DNA of 64,000 bases from Liolophura sinensis (Eukaryota > Mollusca > Polyplacophora > Chitonida > Chitonidae): positions 19,341,338 to 19,405,337 of the forward strand of contig NC_088302.1 in the NCBI RefSeq assembly GCF_032854445.1, read 5' to 3'. This document shows positions 12,549-23,859 of the stretch, one piece after another. A program made the translations under genes and the position numbers. Below the pieces are notes generated by a model. That model had not been told where the DNA came from and made no database searches. It saw nothing but the letters and a program-made list of their open reading frames with translations. The stretch's first letter is position 1, and each line of letters begins with the position of its first letter.

Positions 12549-12735
12549 TAGTAAAAACAAGCAAGACAACATGTAGGTGTAACAAAAACAAGCAAAATTA
12601 CATGTAAGTGTAACAAAAATAAGCAAGACAACATGTAGGTGTAACAAAACAAGCAAAATATCATGTAGATGTTATGAAAAACAAGCGGTAAAAAGAGCAT
12701 GTACGCGTAAGAAAATGTTGTAGATGTAACATATG
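12549..12735 (+). repeat. 31-bp minisatellite, about five units
   Basis: The phrase AAGCAAGACAACATGTAGG and its variants recur at 12559, 12590, 12621, 12651 and 12683, so the unit is 30-32 bp. AACATGTAGGTGTAAC is the conserved core. Minus-strand reading is open for about 105 codons with Leu/Val/Cys-rich text, which is probably a by-product of the repeat. Confidence 0.85.
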
Positions 12736-13216
12736 TGTTGGCATGACAAATAAATCGAGTCTACATAACTCAAGACATATCCAGATTACATAGGTGTCGA
12801 GAAAGTGCAAATATTCAATGACATGAAGTGGATCGCTTCATACATCGAGACACATTCCATTTTTGAGTGGTACTGGTACGTAGGAACGTGGTACACGTGG
12901 TGTAAAAATGTTTGCCTTTTCCTTTCTATACCACGGCAAAAGAGAAATTTGATGGAGTAGGTTTTGAACTCCTGAACCCGGTGATGGGCGATTCTGTAGC
13001 AAGCGGTTCCGAAGACCCCTGTGATGCTCAGTCGCAGTCAGCCTAATGATGCAGATTAAACATACTGTTACATGCATGCCTGACAAAGTAACGCTGGCGG
13101 CAACAATTTTACATCACTGTGTTCAGGTATTCAATTTGCTGTTGCACCCACGACATGGAATATTGTCTTCTTGACAATAGGCACCGAGGCTGAAAGAGCA
13201 GAAGGAAGCGGCAACG
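12736..13216. other. No recognised feature
   Basis: A minus-strand open frame at 12838-13086 has no recognisable domain. Confidence 0.3.
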
Positions 13217-13474
13217 TTGGCTGTCTGTTATTATATCCCGTCAGTTAAAGAGCAGCATGATATCTGCACACGGCTTCGTAACCTCGCCAAGCATGCCCGT
13301 GCCCTACAGACCAGCGCTATCGGATTAGGCTGTCTGCAAAGCTCCAAGTCTCACTGTCGTGGCGATCCATCGATAGGTGTGTTTGAAGTCGCTGGGTGCT
13401 GCCGAGGAGGCTCGAAAGCATACGCTCAGTCAGTGTTCGTCTGTCAGTGTTACTGGTGCGCTGCTGAGGGCTGA
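13217..13474 (+). other. GC-richer open stretch upstream of the GPCR, possible 5' exon or UTR
   Basis: An 85-codon open frame with several Cys residues lies about 240 bases upstream of the receptor ATG. I recognise no domain. It is less AT-rich than its surroundings, so it could be transcribed leader sequence of the receptor, but no splice evidence ties the two together. Confidence 0.2.
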
Positions 13475-13709
13475 ATGGTCTCTGACATCAGTCAATAAGA
13501 CTCATAATACTACATGTAATTGGTGAGCTGTTTTAACGTCCAGCCACAAGTAATGCCGTATAACACAGTGTCAGATTTGCGGAGCAGAACGTCACAGGCG
13601 CACCGACTTTGCTACACAGAAGTGAAAGGCCCAAGCTTGTCTTAGTGGGTTAGGAACTTGGATCAGAACAACCCCTGGATATTGTTCGGAACTACATGAA
13701 AAGGTAAAG

Positions 13710-14112
13710 ATGGCCCTGGATCAATTATCCGAGTATATCTACATCAAAGACACTTTAGAAAACGAGATCAATAACTCCCTCTCATCGGGAAGAACCGCTT
13801 ACAACTTTAGCGTGGACGAAATTCTTCAAGAGTTTCTCGGCAGTTTGTACGGTTGGGGAAACTTCAACACGGTTGTCTTGATCACGTTGTACATTCCGAC
13901 GTTTGCCCTGGCTCTGTGTGGCAATATCCTGGTAATTGTCACGGTGACAGGGAGAAAAGCTCTCCGCCAGGTCAGGCATTACTACCTGGTTAACCTGGCT
14001 ATGGCCGATTTGACCATCACTTTGCTCTGTATGCCCACCTCCGTGGGCTCCATCATTCACCGACTGTGGATCTATGGCCACTTCCTCTGTAAAGTCGCCA
14101 CATTTTTGCAAG
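13710..14112 (+). CDS. Class A neuropeptide-type GPCR, exon 1 (N-terminus to start of TM3)
   Basis: This exon encodes the first 134 residues plus one base of a seven-transmembrane receptor of the rhodopsin class, expected to sit in the plasma membrane and signal through G proteins. The extracellular N-terminus has glycosylation sequons at N21 and N32. TM1 carries the G-N-x-L-V signature (N72), TM2 carries NLAMADL with the conserved Asp at 100, ECL1 has the W at 120, and C127 is the TM3 cysteine that pairs with ECL2. The ATG sits in AAAGATGG and is the first Met of an open frame. The exon ends CAAG before GTATGT, a good donor in phase 1, and joining it to 30577 gives the continuous TM3 text FLQGVAVASS. 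The style suggests receptors of the orexin, QRFP, NPFF or allatotropin type; the ligand cannot be assigned from sequence alone. Confidence 0.9.
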
Positions 14113-14146
14113 GTATGTACCAATTTTTGATTTTCGTTATTAATCA

Positions 14147-14210
14147 TCTATTTGATTACTTGTCACGATGTGTATTCAAGAATATTTCACGCACTCAAAG
14201 GCGTAAATGT
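14147..14210 (-). mobile_element. Degenerate SINE-A 3' fragment
   Basis: TATTTGATTACTTGTCACGA then GTATTCAAGAATATTTCAC matches the SINE-A minus-strand 3' module. It lies 35 bases into the GPCR intron. Confidence 0.5.
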
Positions 14211-14271
14211 AAATAACATTAGCTCAAGACATCTACGAGCCCAGGTTAATTCAATTGACTCAATTCAATCT

Positions 14272-14322
14272 CAAATTCTTGAGTACGGCTTAAAACACCA
14301 ATCAAGTAAATAAATAAATACA
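14272..14322 (+). mobile_element. SINE-A 3' fragment
   Basis: AATTCTTGAGTACGGCTTAA then ACACCAATCAAGTAAATAAA. It is inverted relative to the fragment at 14147-14210. Confidence 0.65.
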
Positions 14323-14406
14323 TCAAAATCTCTGCTAATCTCTGCAGAATGCTTTTCTGTATTTTATGACATATGGAACGTTTTATGTACTTCGTTACAG
14401 TTAAGC

Positions 14407-14462
14407 TGTTTGTTTTGTTTTGTTTTTTTGTTTTGTTTTTTTTTTTGTTTTGTTTTTTTTTG
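14407..14462 (+). repeat. T-rich (TTTTG)n tract
   Basis: Runs of T interrupted by single G bases, low complexity. Confidence 0.8.
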
Positions 14463-15203
14463 TGGAAAGACATGAAACCTTACTTTACAATCTTCTTCGT
14501 GGTTACACTTCGAATGATGTTCTGTTTTTGATTGGAGAGAACAAATAATTTACGTTTTCATTATCTGTTAATCCTGATGCATGGGCTCGTGTCAGATGGC
14601 AACAAGAGAGTTCATCAGTCCCAACGTTCGCTCTCAACTGTTAACATACAATGCTATAACGGGATCACATACATGACAATCCTGTAAGCTGTCCACAGTG
14701 CGGAATCAATCATGGCTTGGGTTCGCCAGTTGATCACCTGACATCTGCTCTGGGCTTTCTTTTGAAAAACCCTTTTCCTTTTCCTTTGAAACTGGGTGCT
14801 TTGATGCCGGCCTTTGTCCACCGTCTTGTGTGTCTCATGCAGCTTGCAAACCTGGCTGAAATTCCAATCATTTGTGATATCTCATTTAGTAATCGTACTT
14901 TAGGACTGATTTATTAATGACGCTGCAGACTCTTTTATATACGAGCGCCTTTTTTGCAATAATCCGAAGACTGCAGAGCTTTATTTAACCTACAACAATT
15001 GAAAATAACGCAAATATGTACTGACAGTGTAGACAACGGTTCAACTGTATTTTATTAATAGGACAGCAACGCTTTTTTTTTCCAAAAACATCTGGTCGCA
15101 GAATTTCATTTAGACAACAGTTAACAATGGGAAATAGATTGTATACATAAGGCTAAATGCGCTATGTAACAATATACGTATATTTGCCCAGCATTGGATT
15201 TGC

Positions 15204-15205
<2 letters not shown>

Positions 15206-15266
<61 letters not shown>
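15206..15266 (+). repeat. (AT)n microsatellite
   Basis: About 30 uninterrupted TA dinucleotides. Confidence 0.95.
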
Positions 15267-15268
<2 letters not shown>

Positions 15269-16548
15269 CAGGCCTATAAATTAATCTGTGTATTGACGAA
15301 GTTGTAGCGAAGGTGTAGCCGATCTCAGAGCTGTTAACTGTTCTGTCAATGCATGATCGACTATTATTATTATATTAATATCAGGGTGCTAACAAGACAG
15401 GCCAGAATGTATACGGCTCAGACTCTATCCCAATTAGCGCGTACAAGGCCCAGATGCCCGTGGCTCTAGATAGACGATTGGGTTTGTGCATAGTTCAAAG
15501 TGATGTATCGTGGATGGTTCATCGCTGATCTGGACTAATCCTGGCATATGGCGCCAGGTACATAGTGACTGGCCTGCATGCCCCGATTGACGCAAGCCAA
15601 TTGCTTCCTTACATCACAGACAAAATCTTAGTCATTTTCAGGTACAGGCTCAGGTACAGCATGGTTATGGTAAGGGCCTTGTTGAAGCATTAATGTCTAT
15701 TTTAGAGAGTCGTCTATATTCAGCTTTCTGTGAAATTAGTCATTCTGAAGAATGACCATCGGCAAGAACCAACTGCCTCGGATGACGTCATAATTATTCA
15801 AAAAAGTAGCATGATGGGTGTTGGGCGGAGTCATTATATCATATTTGAAATCGTTCTCGCGTTTTAATATAATATACCCTTAATAAATGAATTTTACTTT
15901 ATCTCATGTGGTATATGATCTAGTGTAGGCGGTGTTATTGCATGGAGTTTCTCTTAACCGCATGTTGGTGCATTCATTTAAAACAAATTACTCTTCACGC
16001 CCCTTGTCCAGCATGCACCTTGTTTTTGAATAATTTTGACGTCACCCGAGGCAATGAGTTACTGGTGTTGAAATTAAGCTTATGGAGTTAACATTATGAA
16101 TTAGAAATAGTATTCTAACTGTAATTTCTTTGTAATACCATGGACATCCAACGTATCAATATGTAGAGCTAGGTTTTTTACGTGGCACTGACTAAAAGCA
16201 ATTTTGGTAGAGAGTATGACTGATTTTACAGAGAGCTGAATGTAGGCGACTCTCTAAAAGAAACAGACTATAGTAAACGGGGTACGCAGAGTTCATGTAC
16301 CTACACGAAAGCTGCTTCTTTAAATATATATATATAGCGTACTCAATCTGTTTATTTACTTATTTTGTTAAAAAGTGCAAAGGCGCTGCGCGAACCTTTG
16401 ACAGTACGCTGTGATTGTTAGGTAGTCGTGCCTGGTGTCTTCGGTATGGTATTTCAGTGAAGTACAGAAGACGCTGTTGTGATATGACAGAAATAATGAC
16501 GACAGCAACGCTTAACTAAAAGCAAACAAGGGTATTACATAAATCAGG

Positions 16549-16752
16549 GGTCTCCGTGACCGAGGTGGTTAGTATGCCAGCGTGGTGCAACGTGGTTACT
16601 ATGAGTTCACGTCCAGCTCATGCGGGTTTCCTCTCCAGTCGTACGTGGGAAGGTCTGTCAGCAGCCTGCGGATGATCGTGGGTTTCATCTGCATGGCTTC
16701 CTCCCACCATAACGTTGTCGTCGTATAACGTCAAATAAATAAGTAAATAAGT
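16549..16752 (+). mobile_element. SINE-A, shortened copy
   Basis: Contains TCTCCGTGACCGAGGTGGTT (worn A box), ACGTCCAGCTCATGC, TACGTGGGAAGGTCTGTCAG and CTTCCTCCCACCATAA, then jumps to an AAATAAATAAGTAAATAA tail, missing most of the 3' module. Confidence 0.8.
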
Positions 16753-17507
16753 CAACCCGTAATATTCTTTCTTAATTGTGACCGGTAGATATGAATTTTG
16801 ACCACGTTACAGTTTCATGTTGTTTTCTTTTTCATAAAGACGCTAAAGCGTGTTCTCTCCAAACAGCTGACGAGATGTTTGATAGCATTGATTTTTGTGG
16901 CTTTTTCTTTACCACGCTTGCGAACCCATTCCTCGAAAAAGATGTTCAGAAGAGCTTGTCTCGATATATTCTTAACAGCCAGTGGTATGTGAGAAGCTGA
17001 GAATGTGAACTTGATAGCAACCGTCTGTGTTTGTACACAGAAACCCTGGCAATGGACGACTACCCAATGCATGTAACTTGAGAGCGGATCGAGCTCCAGG
17101 ATTTTTCGTTCGTAATATATCTAGCCTTTGGCAAGTCGCGTACACCATTTTGCCTGATCCAGCTTCTGACTTCTGCAAATACATGTCGGAGACAACCGCT
17201 CACGAACCGTGCAAGTGTCCGATGGAACCGCTGGAAAGTTACACCAGTGATGGTAGCGGTGAGGGAGGTGGGGTGTTGCTCGTGACTCGGGTTACTCGTG
17301 ACGCACGGCGGTGAGGAGCAACTCACACTCTCAAGTCTCTAGTCCGTTTTAAAAGACCGTCATTAACGTCTGGAGAGAGAAGAAAACTGACTGACTGGTG
17401 GGTTATCGGAGACCACAAACATTAAATCTATCACTGCCCGTGAGGACGTTACGGCTAATTAGTTTATAGCACCCCTTTACCTCTTTTCTGTAATAGCTGG
17501 TTCAGGC

Positions 17508-17670
17508 CATCGTGCTATCGTTCCATCGCTCGACGACGTAACGAAACGAAGCGACTGAACGATAGAGCGATGGAACTATGGAACAGATGGAACGATACTG
17601 TGAAGCGCGATGGATGATAGATCGAAGCGAAGGAACGATGGAACTAAACAATGACACATCATCGTTCCAT
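17508..17670 (+). repeat. GATGGAACGAT-rich self-complementary repeat
   Basis: The word GATGGAACGAT and its reverse complement ATCGTTCCATC recur several times within 160 bp (for example near 17515, 17568, 17588, 17633 and 17660), so the segment can fold on itself. Confidence 0.65.
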
Positions 17671-17984
17671 CAGTTCGCAATTATGTCGATGATTTGTTAA
17701 ATCACACTGTTTGTGGCTTCAATCCCGGCATACGACATCGTGGAAATTGTGGATATTTTTTATAAACATTACTAGTTTATAAACGTGAGCGATTCGCCTC
17801 ATTTCAAAATCAGTAAGGTGTTTACAGGGTTAATTTCAAGTGCGTTAATCAGACTAACGCTCTAATACATATTGCTCCTCCGTGAAAACAAGAACACTCA
17901 GCATCAAAAACAATTCGTAGATTTCCCCGTTCTCATTGTTCTGTGCCTGGCCTTGGGGATCACGTTCTTGTGGCTGCTCGAGCA

Positions 17985-18182
17985 GTCAAAACTTCATATA
18001 AGAAAACTTCCAACAATATGGAATGCATATATATGTATGTCACATGTGGAAAAGTTCGTCAGAAAATTGCCAAAGGTCGGTGAGCCGATTTACAGAATCC
18101 ACTTTTGTTTCCTTCACCTATAAAACTGATCGACGTCATATAAGTAAAAAATAATGAGCATGGCGTTGAGCACCAATAAACC
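17985..18182 (+). mobile_element. SINE-B, 5'-truncated
   Basis: Contains CACATGTGGAAAAGTTCGTC, TTGCCAAAGGTCGGTG, CTATAAAACTGATCGACGTC, ATATAAGTAAAAAATAATGA and GCATGGCGTTGAGCACCAAT, in the order expected from the other SINE-B copies. Confidence 0.7.
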
Positions 18183-18744
18183 AGTTAGGCTGCAGGCTCG
18201 AGTTTAGTTTTGGCTGTTTTGGGCTGCAGTTTAAAGGCAGGAGATATTGACAGAGGTGTGTGCGAGAAAAAGTTTTATTGAAGTGAAATTTTATCACTAG
18301 TAAAATCAACTGTCGTCTTAAAAATGAAAAAATGTTGAACTCCAGTCATGTAATACAATTTTTAAAAATCAATCTTAACCTCATGATACTTTACAACGGT
18401 TGAATTTATTTGGGTAGATGGAACAGTAGAGCTCGGAGTAATCAATCTCCCTTAACGGCAATGTGCATGGACACACCTCCTAAGCTAAAGCCTTAGACGA
18501 ATCTGCGAGGGCTGGATTCGAACATGCGAGATTCTGCATGCACGATCTGATCGAGGGGGGTCCCGTGTCCCAATGTTTGTCCCAATGGGAGAGTAATTAT
18601 GCATACATGTAAACAAAAGTTATCGATTAGATGTCGTTACGGTCTTAGCAGATAGGTGTTGCAAACATTGTTCATTGTTATTGCATCCTGTTGTCCAGAT
18701 CGAACAGATGGGGATGCTAAAGTACGTTGACAAAGCGATTGGCT

Positions 18745-19008
18745 GGGGCCTCCGTGGCTCAGTTGGTTAGCGCGCTAAAGCAGCGTAATGACCCAGGAGC
18801 CGCTCACCAATGCGGTCGCTGTTCAAGTCCAGCTCATGCTGGCTTCCTCTCTAGACGTAGGTGGGAAGGTTTGCCAACAACTTGCGGATGGTCGTGGTTT
18901 TTCCTCGGGCTGTGCCCGGTTTCCTCCCACCATAATGCTCGCCGCCGTCGTATAAGTGAAATATTCTTGAGTACGGCGTAAAACATCAATCTAATAAATA
19001 AATAAATC
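18745..19008 (+). mobile_element. SINE-A, full-length
   Basis: The head GGGGCCTCCGTGGCTCAGTT carries the A box, and TGTTCAAGTCCAGCTC carries the B box. The body has GGTGGGAAGGTTTGCCAAC and CCCGGTTTCCTCCCACC, and the 3' module is followed by (AAAT)n. About 264 bases. Confidence 0.93.
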
Positions 19009-20165
19009 AAAGCCATTGGCAGTTATGTCTGCTGCCGCTGCTGAAAGATTGCTTAATGCCCCGGCTATGAAGTTACTAGTATGATTACGGAGTCAAGATA
19101 TGGATATGTTAATGACTGAATGTGATTTAACCGGCTCCTAATTTCGGTGTCCAGACCGAGTACTTACGTTTCAGGAATGTTTTTGGTCGACCCAAGGAAG
19201 TATTGCATTTTCTGATTTATTTATTACATTTGGCGTTTCTATTTGTATTGGATAGGTGAAAAGCCTATGTCTTGGAAGATATATTGGATTAGTATCTTCC
19301 AATGTCGTTTCGAAACTCGTACAACTTTACCCCTGGAACAGAAGAGTTTCAAGCATCTTGATTCATTTCACCGTTACGCGTTGATTACTTTATATTCAGT
19401 GGAGCTTTACGCCCTGAGCAACACCTGGAATACCAATGTTATAGTCTTGAAGGATATTGTTGTTAGTCTACTTCTCAGCTTGAATTGTACCATTGTTCCA
19501 TATCGCTTTTGGGGAAATTCGCAGATTTTGTCTTCTTGGAATGTACATAAAACACAGACCCAGCATCAACTTTCCATAGTGCTTTACGCTCGGAGCAGTT
19601 CCTGAAATCTTAACTAACGATCCTTTCTTTCCGGCCACGGAGAGGCTATGCAGTCGATCAGGCACAACCACACACCTTCCTCTATGTCCTTAAAATGAGG
19701 CTTTTCTTTTCTTCTCCGTCTTCGGGTGCACTTCGCAAATGACCAACCTCATGTCATGCTCAGTTTTCGTGTAACAATATTGATTTGCGATTCTACCTAA
19801 AAACAAGACCACTTGTTCTTTTACTAAAGACATTCATTAGCTGCTTTTTAAGACTTCAGTTTTTGGGTACTTTATTCCTATTCACCGTTGAAATTGTAAT
19901 CTTTGCAGCAAATCTGATAGATCAAAAATATTGCTGGGAACGTCAAGAATCTAGCAAGTCTTTTGGAGAACAGACAAACAAGACCAAGCTTAATATTAAT
20001 ATGTTAATACTTTAGGTATACACCATCTTTTCTTGGGTATAGGCAAGTCACTTTATTTCATCACATGAAAAGGGTCTCTAAACCTAAGCGTGTTAGGAAG
20101 AGTTTAAGATGCTACCATTGAAGCATTTAGATAAACAGTTAAAATAAAACCTTAACTAAGGTATA
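19009..20165. other. No recognised feature
   Basis: Intronic. Open frames at 19243-19605 and 19785-20015 have no recognisable domain. Confidence 0.3.
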
Positions 20166-20290
20166 AACTGACAACAGGCCGTATTTCGCCATATGGGTGT
20201 GATCATTGCCACTTCTCACCACTGAAGTCGTTATAGTGGTTTTCATTTCTGCAGTAATCTTTCATATTGGTATATTTTCAGTTCTTCTTG
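20166..20290 (+). repeat. Dispersed repeat family E
   Basis: Contains ACTGACAACAGGCCGTATTT and TTCGCCATATGGGTGTGATC, matching ATTGACAACAGACCGTATTT at 44702. It continues into a T-rich segment. Confidence 0.45.
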
Positions 20291-20406
20291 TAAGTTCTTT
20301 ATGTTGGAAACAAAAACAGGGAAAGCAGCACAACATCTTAAAGTTGAGTTACCAAAACCAGACAGATCATTGTGATGTACGACGTGATGCCTCACGGTTT
20401 GAATAC

Positions 20407-20635
20407 TGATTTCACTCAGTTACCTAGAACATTGCGTCTTTCCTACATCATTGAAAACTTTTGACTGCTTCTCTTTGCATCATTCCGTCCTATTTTCGTA
20501 CTTTGTATACTTTCTTAGTTGTTTGGAGATTTGTGTTGTACGTCGTTTTGAGGAATTGGTCTTGCGATTATTGACCTGGAACGTCCGTGCTCGTTGACGA
20601 CTGGTATACGAATGTCTGTTTCGACTCATAGATTT
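20407..20635 (+). repeat. Dispersed repeat family K
   Basis: Contains CTGATTTCACTCAGTTACCT near the start, TGACTGCTTCTCTTTGCATC in the middle, GAATTGGTCTTGCGATTATT and GACTGGTATACGAATGTCTG near the end. The same blocks, inverted, make up 50833-51050. Confidence 0.7.
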
Positions 20636-20999
20636 GGTATACAAATGTAGAGAGAATTAAATCCCTTGAGATATTATTCAGCCTGTCCAATGTAGTGGTA
20701 TGTATGTATGTATGTATTTATGCTTGAGGTTTTCCTTCGTACTTGAAGTGAACGACAGCACCTGACTAATGCTTATGTCGACCGAAGGACCGGCATTAAA
20801 CATTTTTTTTTCAACCAGTAAAAGTCTAGTGAAACGTTGTCTTGACACAGCTTCAGCGCGTCTCCTTTATCGACAGAAAAGTGACGTCACGTTTACTCTA
20901 GCTCTCTAACATCGAAGGTATTTTCCACATTCTCGTCAAAGCAGTAGCCTATAGCAAATAAAAGTTGTGGACTTTGGCGATGAAGTGGTGAATAGCTTT

Positions 21000-22180
21000 C
21001 TCGGAAACTGAACATACTGGAAGGATATTTCCTCCACTGCTTGAACGGTTCATACAATAAGCCAGCTGTATCATTTACAGTTTAAGTATCCTGTAGACGC
21101 ACGGCCAGGGAATTCCTGGTTCAGGTCCTAACGTAAGGAGGGGCGCTGTGATTGGGATTTTGACACCTCTTAAATGTTTAGAAAATTACAATAAGATTGT
21201 TGTACAGCTAGATACATGCTCAATTCTGAAACAAATGGATATACATCTTAGCAGTGGTCGATGTCGATTAATTTTATGCTTCAGTATTGTGGTGGTGGTT
21301 TCTAAGATGAGAGCAGTGCTGGCCTAGTTATCGTGGACGTCAGAGAAAGCACCTCGGTTTGAACACGGCGCTTCACTAATTTTACTGTATTTTATGAAAG
21401 AAAACAGAAAAAAATCATCCCTTTTATTCGAGAAAGACAAAGGAGCAAAATTTCAATTCTTCAGTTCTATGAATTTAGAGAAAATAAAATTATGTAGAAA
21501 GAATTAATTACGCATTGTGCGGTGAGATGCCGTTGATCGTCTCATTCCCGTAAACCTTCGGCATCCCTAATGAATTTTTCATTGACTCTGATATTTGTTA
21601 TTTAGAAACTGCTGACTAAGCGCTAAAATGAAGCACAAGAAATGGAATTGTGTATGTTGAACAGCGTGCCTAAATAGGCCTAGGGTCTCCTGGGGAGATG
21701 AATGTGGTTTGGGCCGAGACGGTATGCTGCAGTCTGACATAATATGTAATACTGTCCTTGAATATTACACGGCTTGTAAATCAACTGATTTTACGTGTTT
21801 GGTGGTCCGCAAATGATACACACCTGTGCAATAACACTGTGTGAAATGGCCCTTCGGCTACACGTAACTAAATCGTTATGAACGATCTCAAAATGATGTG
21901 TTATGTGGTAGTTCTGTGTTGTCATATGTCACTTCATGGAGTGAATGGGTAAAGGCGCAATCTGATAGAAACGTGTTTGATTGGATAAAATTCTCAAGAT
22001 GTCTGCCTTGATTCACCACCAGCCATTTTGCAGTATTGTCATTTTGTTCTACATGTTTTTCAGTGAAATCTCATTAAAATAATAAAGTGTGATACTTTTT
22101 AGAAAGCTTGAGAATTCTGCTTTCGATTGAAAGTGTTTCAGCCAGGTGCTGTCTTGTCCTTTAACAATTTTTTAATTACA
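21000..22180. other. No recognised feature
   Basis: Intronic, AT-rich, nothing assigned. Confidence 0.35.
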
Positions 22181-22289
22181 TGACGACTAGGAGTCAATAT
22201 GTCCATATATTGTGTCTTCTAGTGACAGGGGGAGTCCATGCCGCCAAAATGCTGCCGCCACTGAAGTGTCATGCAGAAGACACAAGACA

Positions 22290-22436
22290 TGACACCCCAC
22301 TCAGTCACATGACACGGACACAACGCCAACCAGTCCTGTTTTCTTGTTCTAACCTCTCAGTGCTCAATGCTAAGCGATGCTGCAAGAAGTTACCAATTTT
22401 TGAAGTTTTTGGTATAACCAGACCCAGTCAAGTGTA
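22290..22436 (+). repeat. Dispersed repeat family F, longer copy
   Basis: Contains ACTCAGTCACATGACACGGA, CCAACCAGTCCTGTTTTCTT and the CTCAGTGCT/AAGCGATGC blocks in the order seen at 1594-1690, and continues into a stretch ending GGTATAACCAGACCC. Confidence 0.5.
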
Positions 22437-23546
22437 GTAGTTTGATAGCTTGATTATAATAGCCATGAGCAATGCTGGGAAAGTTTCATACTTGATCAAA
22501 TTTAAGAATTTCTACGAAACTAAGCCACCTTGCTCTTTTCTGCCTTATGGACTTTTCACGCATGGTTCCGTGACATCAATGACGTTCCAGTATGAACGCT
22601 GTGGGAAAGAATTTTCATTGTCGTGCAGTCAGCCAAACACTCCCCACATCCTCCACCGAAAAAAGCCAAAAGTGCATTGCAGTAGATTGTAGTAAGGGTC
22701 ACACACAAACTTGCAAATAAGTGAAAACATTTCTTTCGGGAAAGTGGTATGTTCAAGCTCGTTGGTCCGGTAATATATGACGTAACAATATGGGTTTTAC
22801 CTCTTTAAGCAAAAGGGTGGTGTAATGTACTCAGAATAGGAAACAACGCGCATGAACGGAAGCATGGTGGACAATCGCATGTTTTTCAAATAACATGAAA
22901 CAAGAAGAGTCAAACGGAGCTGAAAAAAGAAGTCGCTTTATGAGTGTCAACTGATGGTACTCACGGCTATAGTCAGTTTCGTTTCTTGCGGTGCAAAGTT
23001 TCTAGCAAATTTGGGCCGATTCCCCGTTTTACAATACAACGTCCTTTATCAATCACTCAATCAGTACAGTAAAACACTGGTTCATGACAGATGTGTTCGT
23101 ACCCTGCACTGAAATACAAAAGTCTCAAACATAGAGAGTGGAACCAGAGCAACGGCGACCGAGCTCTTCTTATCGGTTAGGGCTTTATTCTGCCTGTTCA
23201 TATATATGAATAAGTAGAAAAACTCCCTCAAGCACCACAGTTTAAGCAGAATAAAGTGAAGAAAATGCAGTTATGTTAATCGCAAATTTATTAGACTATA
23301 ATAGTAGAGAATTACTCAAATTTCTGTGTGTCAGTCATATTTGATAAACAATACAATGGAAGCAATTGAAGAGACCTCGGGGGATATTTAGTCCACTAGC
23401 AGAATCCTGCTTTAGACACGGATATGGTACAACATGACTACCACATGGAGAGTAAACACATGGAGAGTGACAGTGATTCTTGATGACTGGTTACATCGAT
23501 CTGATCTAATCATCAAACCTAAAAGTATTCAGGCAGCTGGTCCCAC
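22437..23546. other. No recognised feature
   Basis: Intronic, no supported gene or repeat. Confidence 0.35.
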
Positions 23547-23603
23547 ACCATAAAGATCGTTATAAGACAGTACTGCGTTTTAGCGATCTTTATTTGTTAT
23601 GGT
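23547..23603. repeat. Interrupted inverted repeat
   Basis: ACCATAAAGATCG on the left pairs with CGATCTTTA at 23584-23592 and TTATGGT at 23597-23603, separated by a short bulge. Confidence 0.7.
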
Positions 23604-23836
23604 ACATCCTCACGAACTTAACTGATCAGAGCCTTGCAATCTTGCCACATGTCTCCTTTCATTACCAGCTGGGCTGACCAAAACCAATGGTGCCTAAAGA
23701 CCAGTTAAGCCTAATGCAGTGACGTCAATCTATTTCATGGCAAACGAAATGTTCCATTCACAGCTCATGTTCGTCAACAGCCAAAACAATGTTTCCACTT
23801 CAGTGACAAGTTTCATACATACAACTGACAATTTAT

Positions 23837-23859
23837 ATATATATATAATATATATACAG
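23837..23859 (+). repeat. (AT)n microsatellite
   Basis: TATATATATATA with one break. Confidence 0.8.

Noticed and set aside
12339-12700. Cys/Leu-rich minus-strand open frames that look like a membrane protein
   Set aside because: They are translations of the 31-bp minisatellite in different frames; the hydrophobic look comes from the repeat composition.
13782-14147. 121-codon minus-strand open frame over GPCR exon 1
   Set aside because: It is the shadow of the receptor frame and has no domain of its own; the plus-strand motifs are decisive.
16815-17326. Overlapping open frames on both strands as an exon
   Set aside because: No domain is recognisable and both strands are open, so coding direction cannot be supported.
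18727-18981. Open frame with an ASVAQLVSAL start, also seen at 41786-42058, and similar SSSPAHAGFLSGR frames at 41907, 40207 and 61379
   Set aside because: These are translations of the SINE-A head and body on one strand or the other; repeated occurrence with each SINE shows they are not separate genes.
20206-20409. Hydrophobic open frame resembling a receptor TM segment
   Set aside because: It lies in family E repeat sequence; hydrophobicity comes from T-rich DNA and no receptor motif is present.
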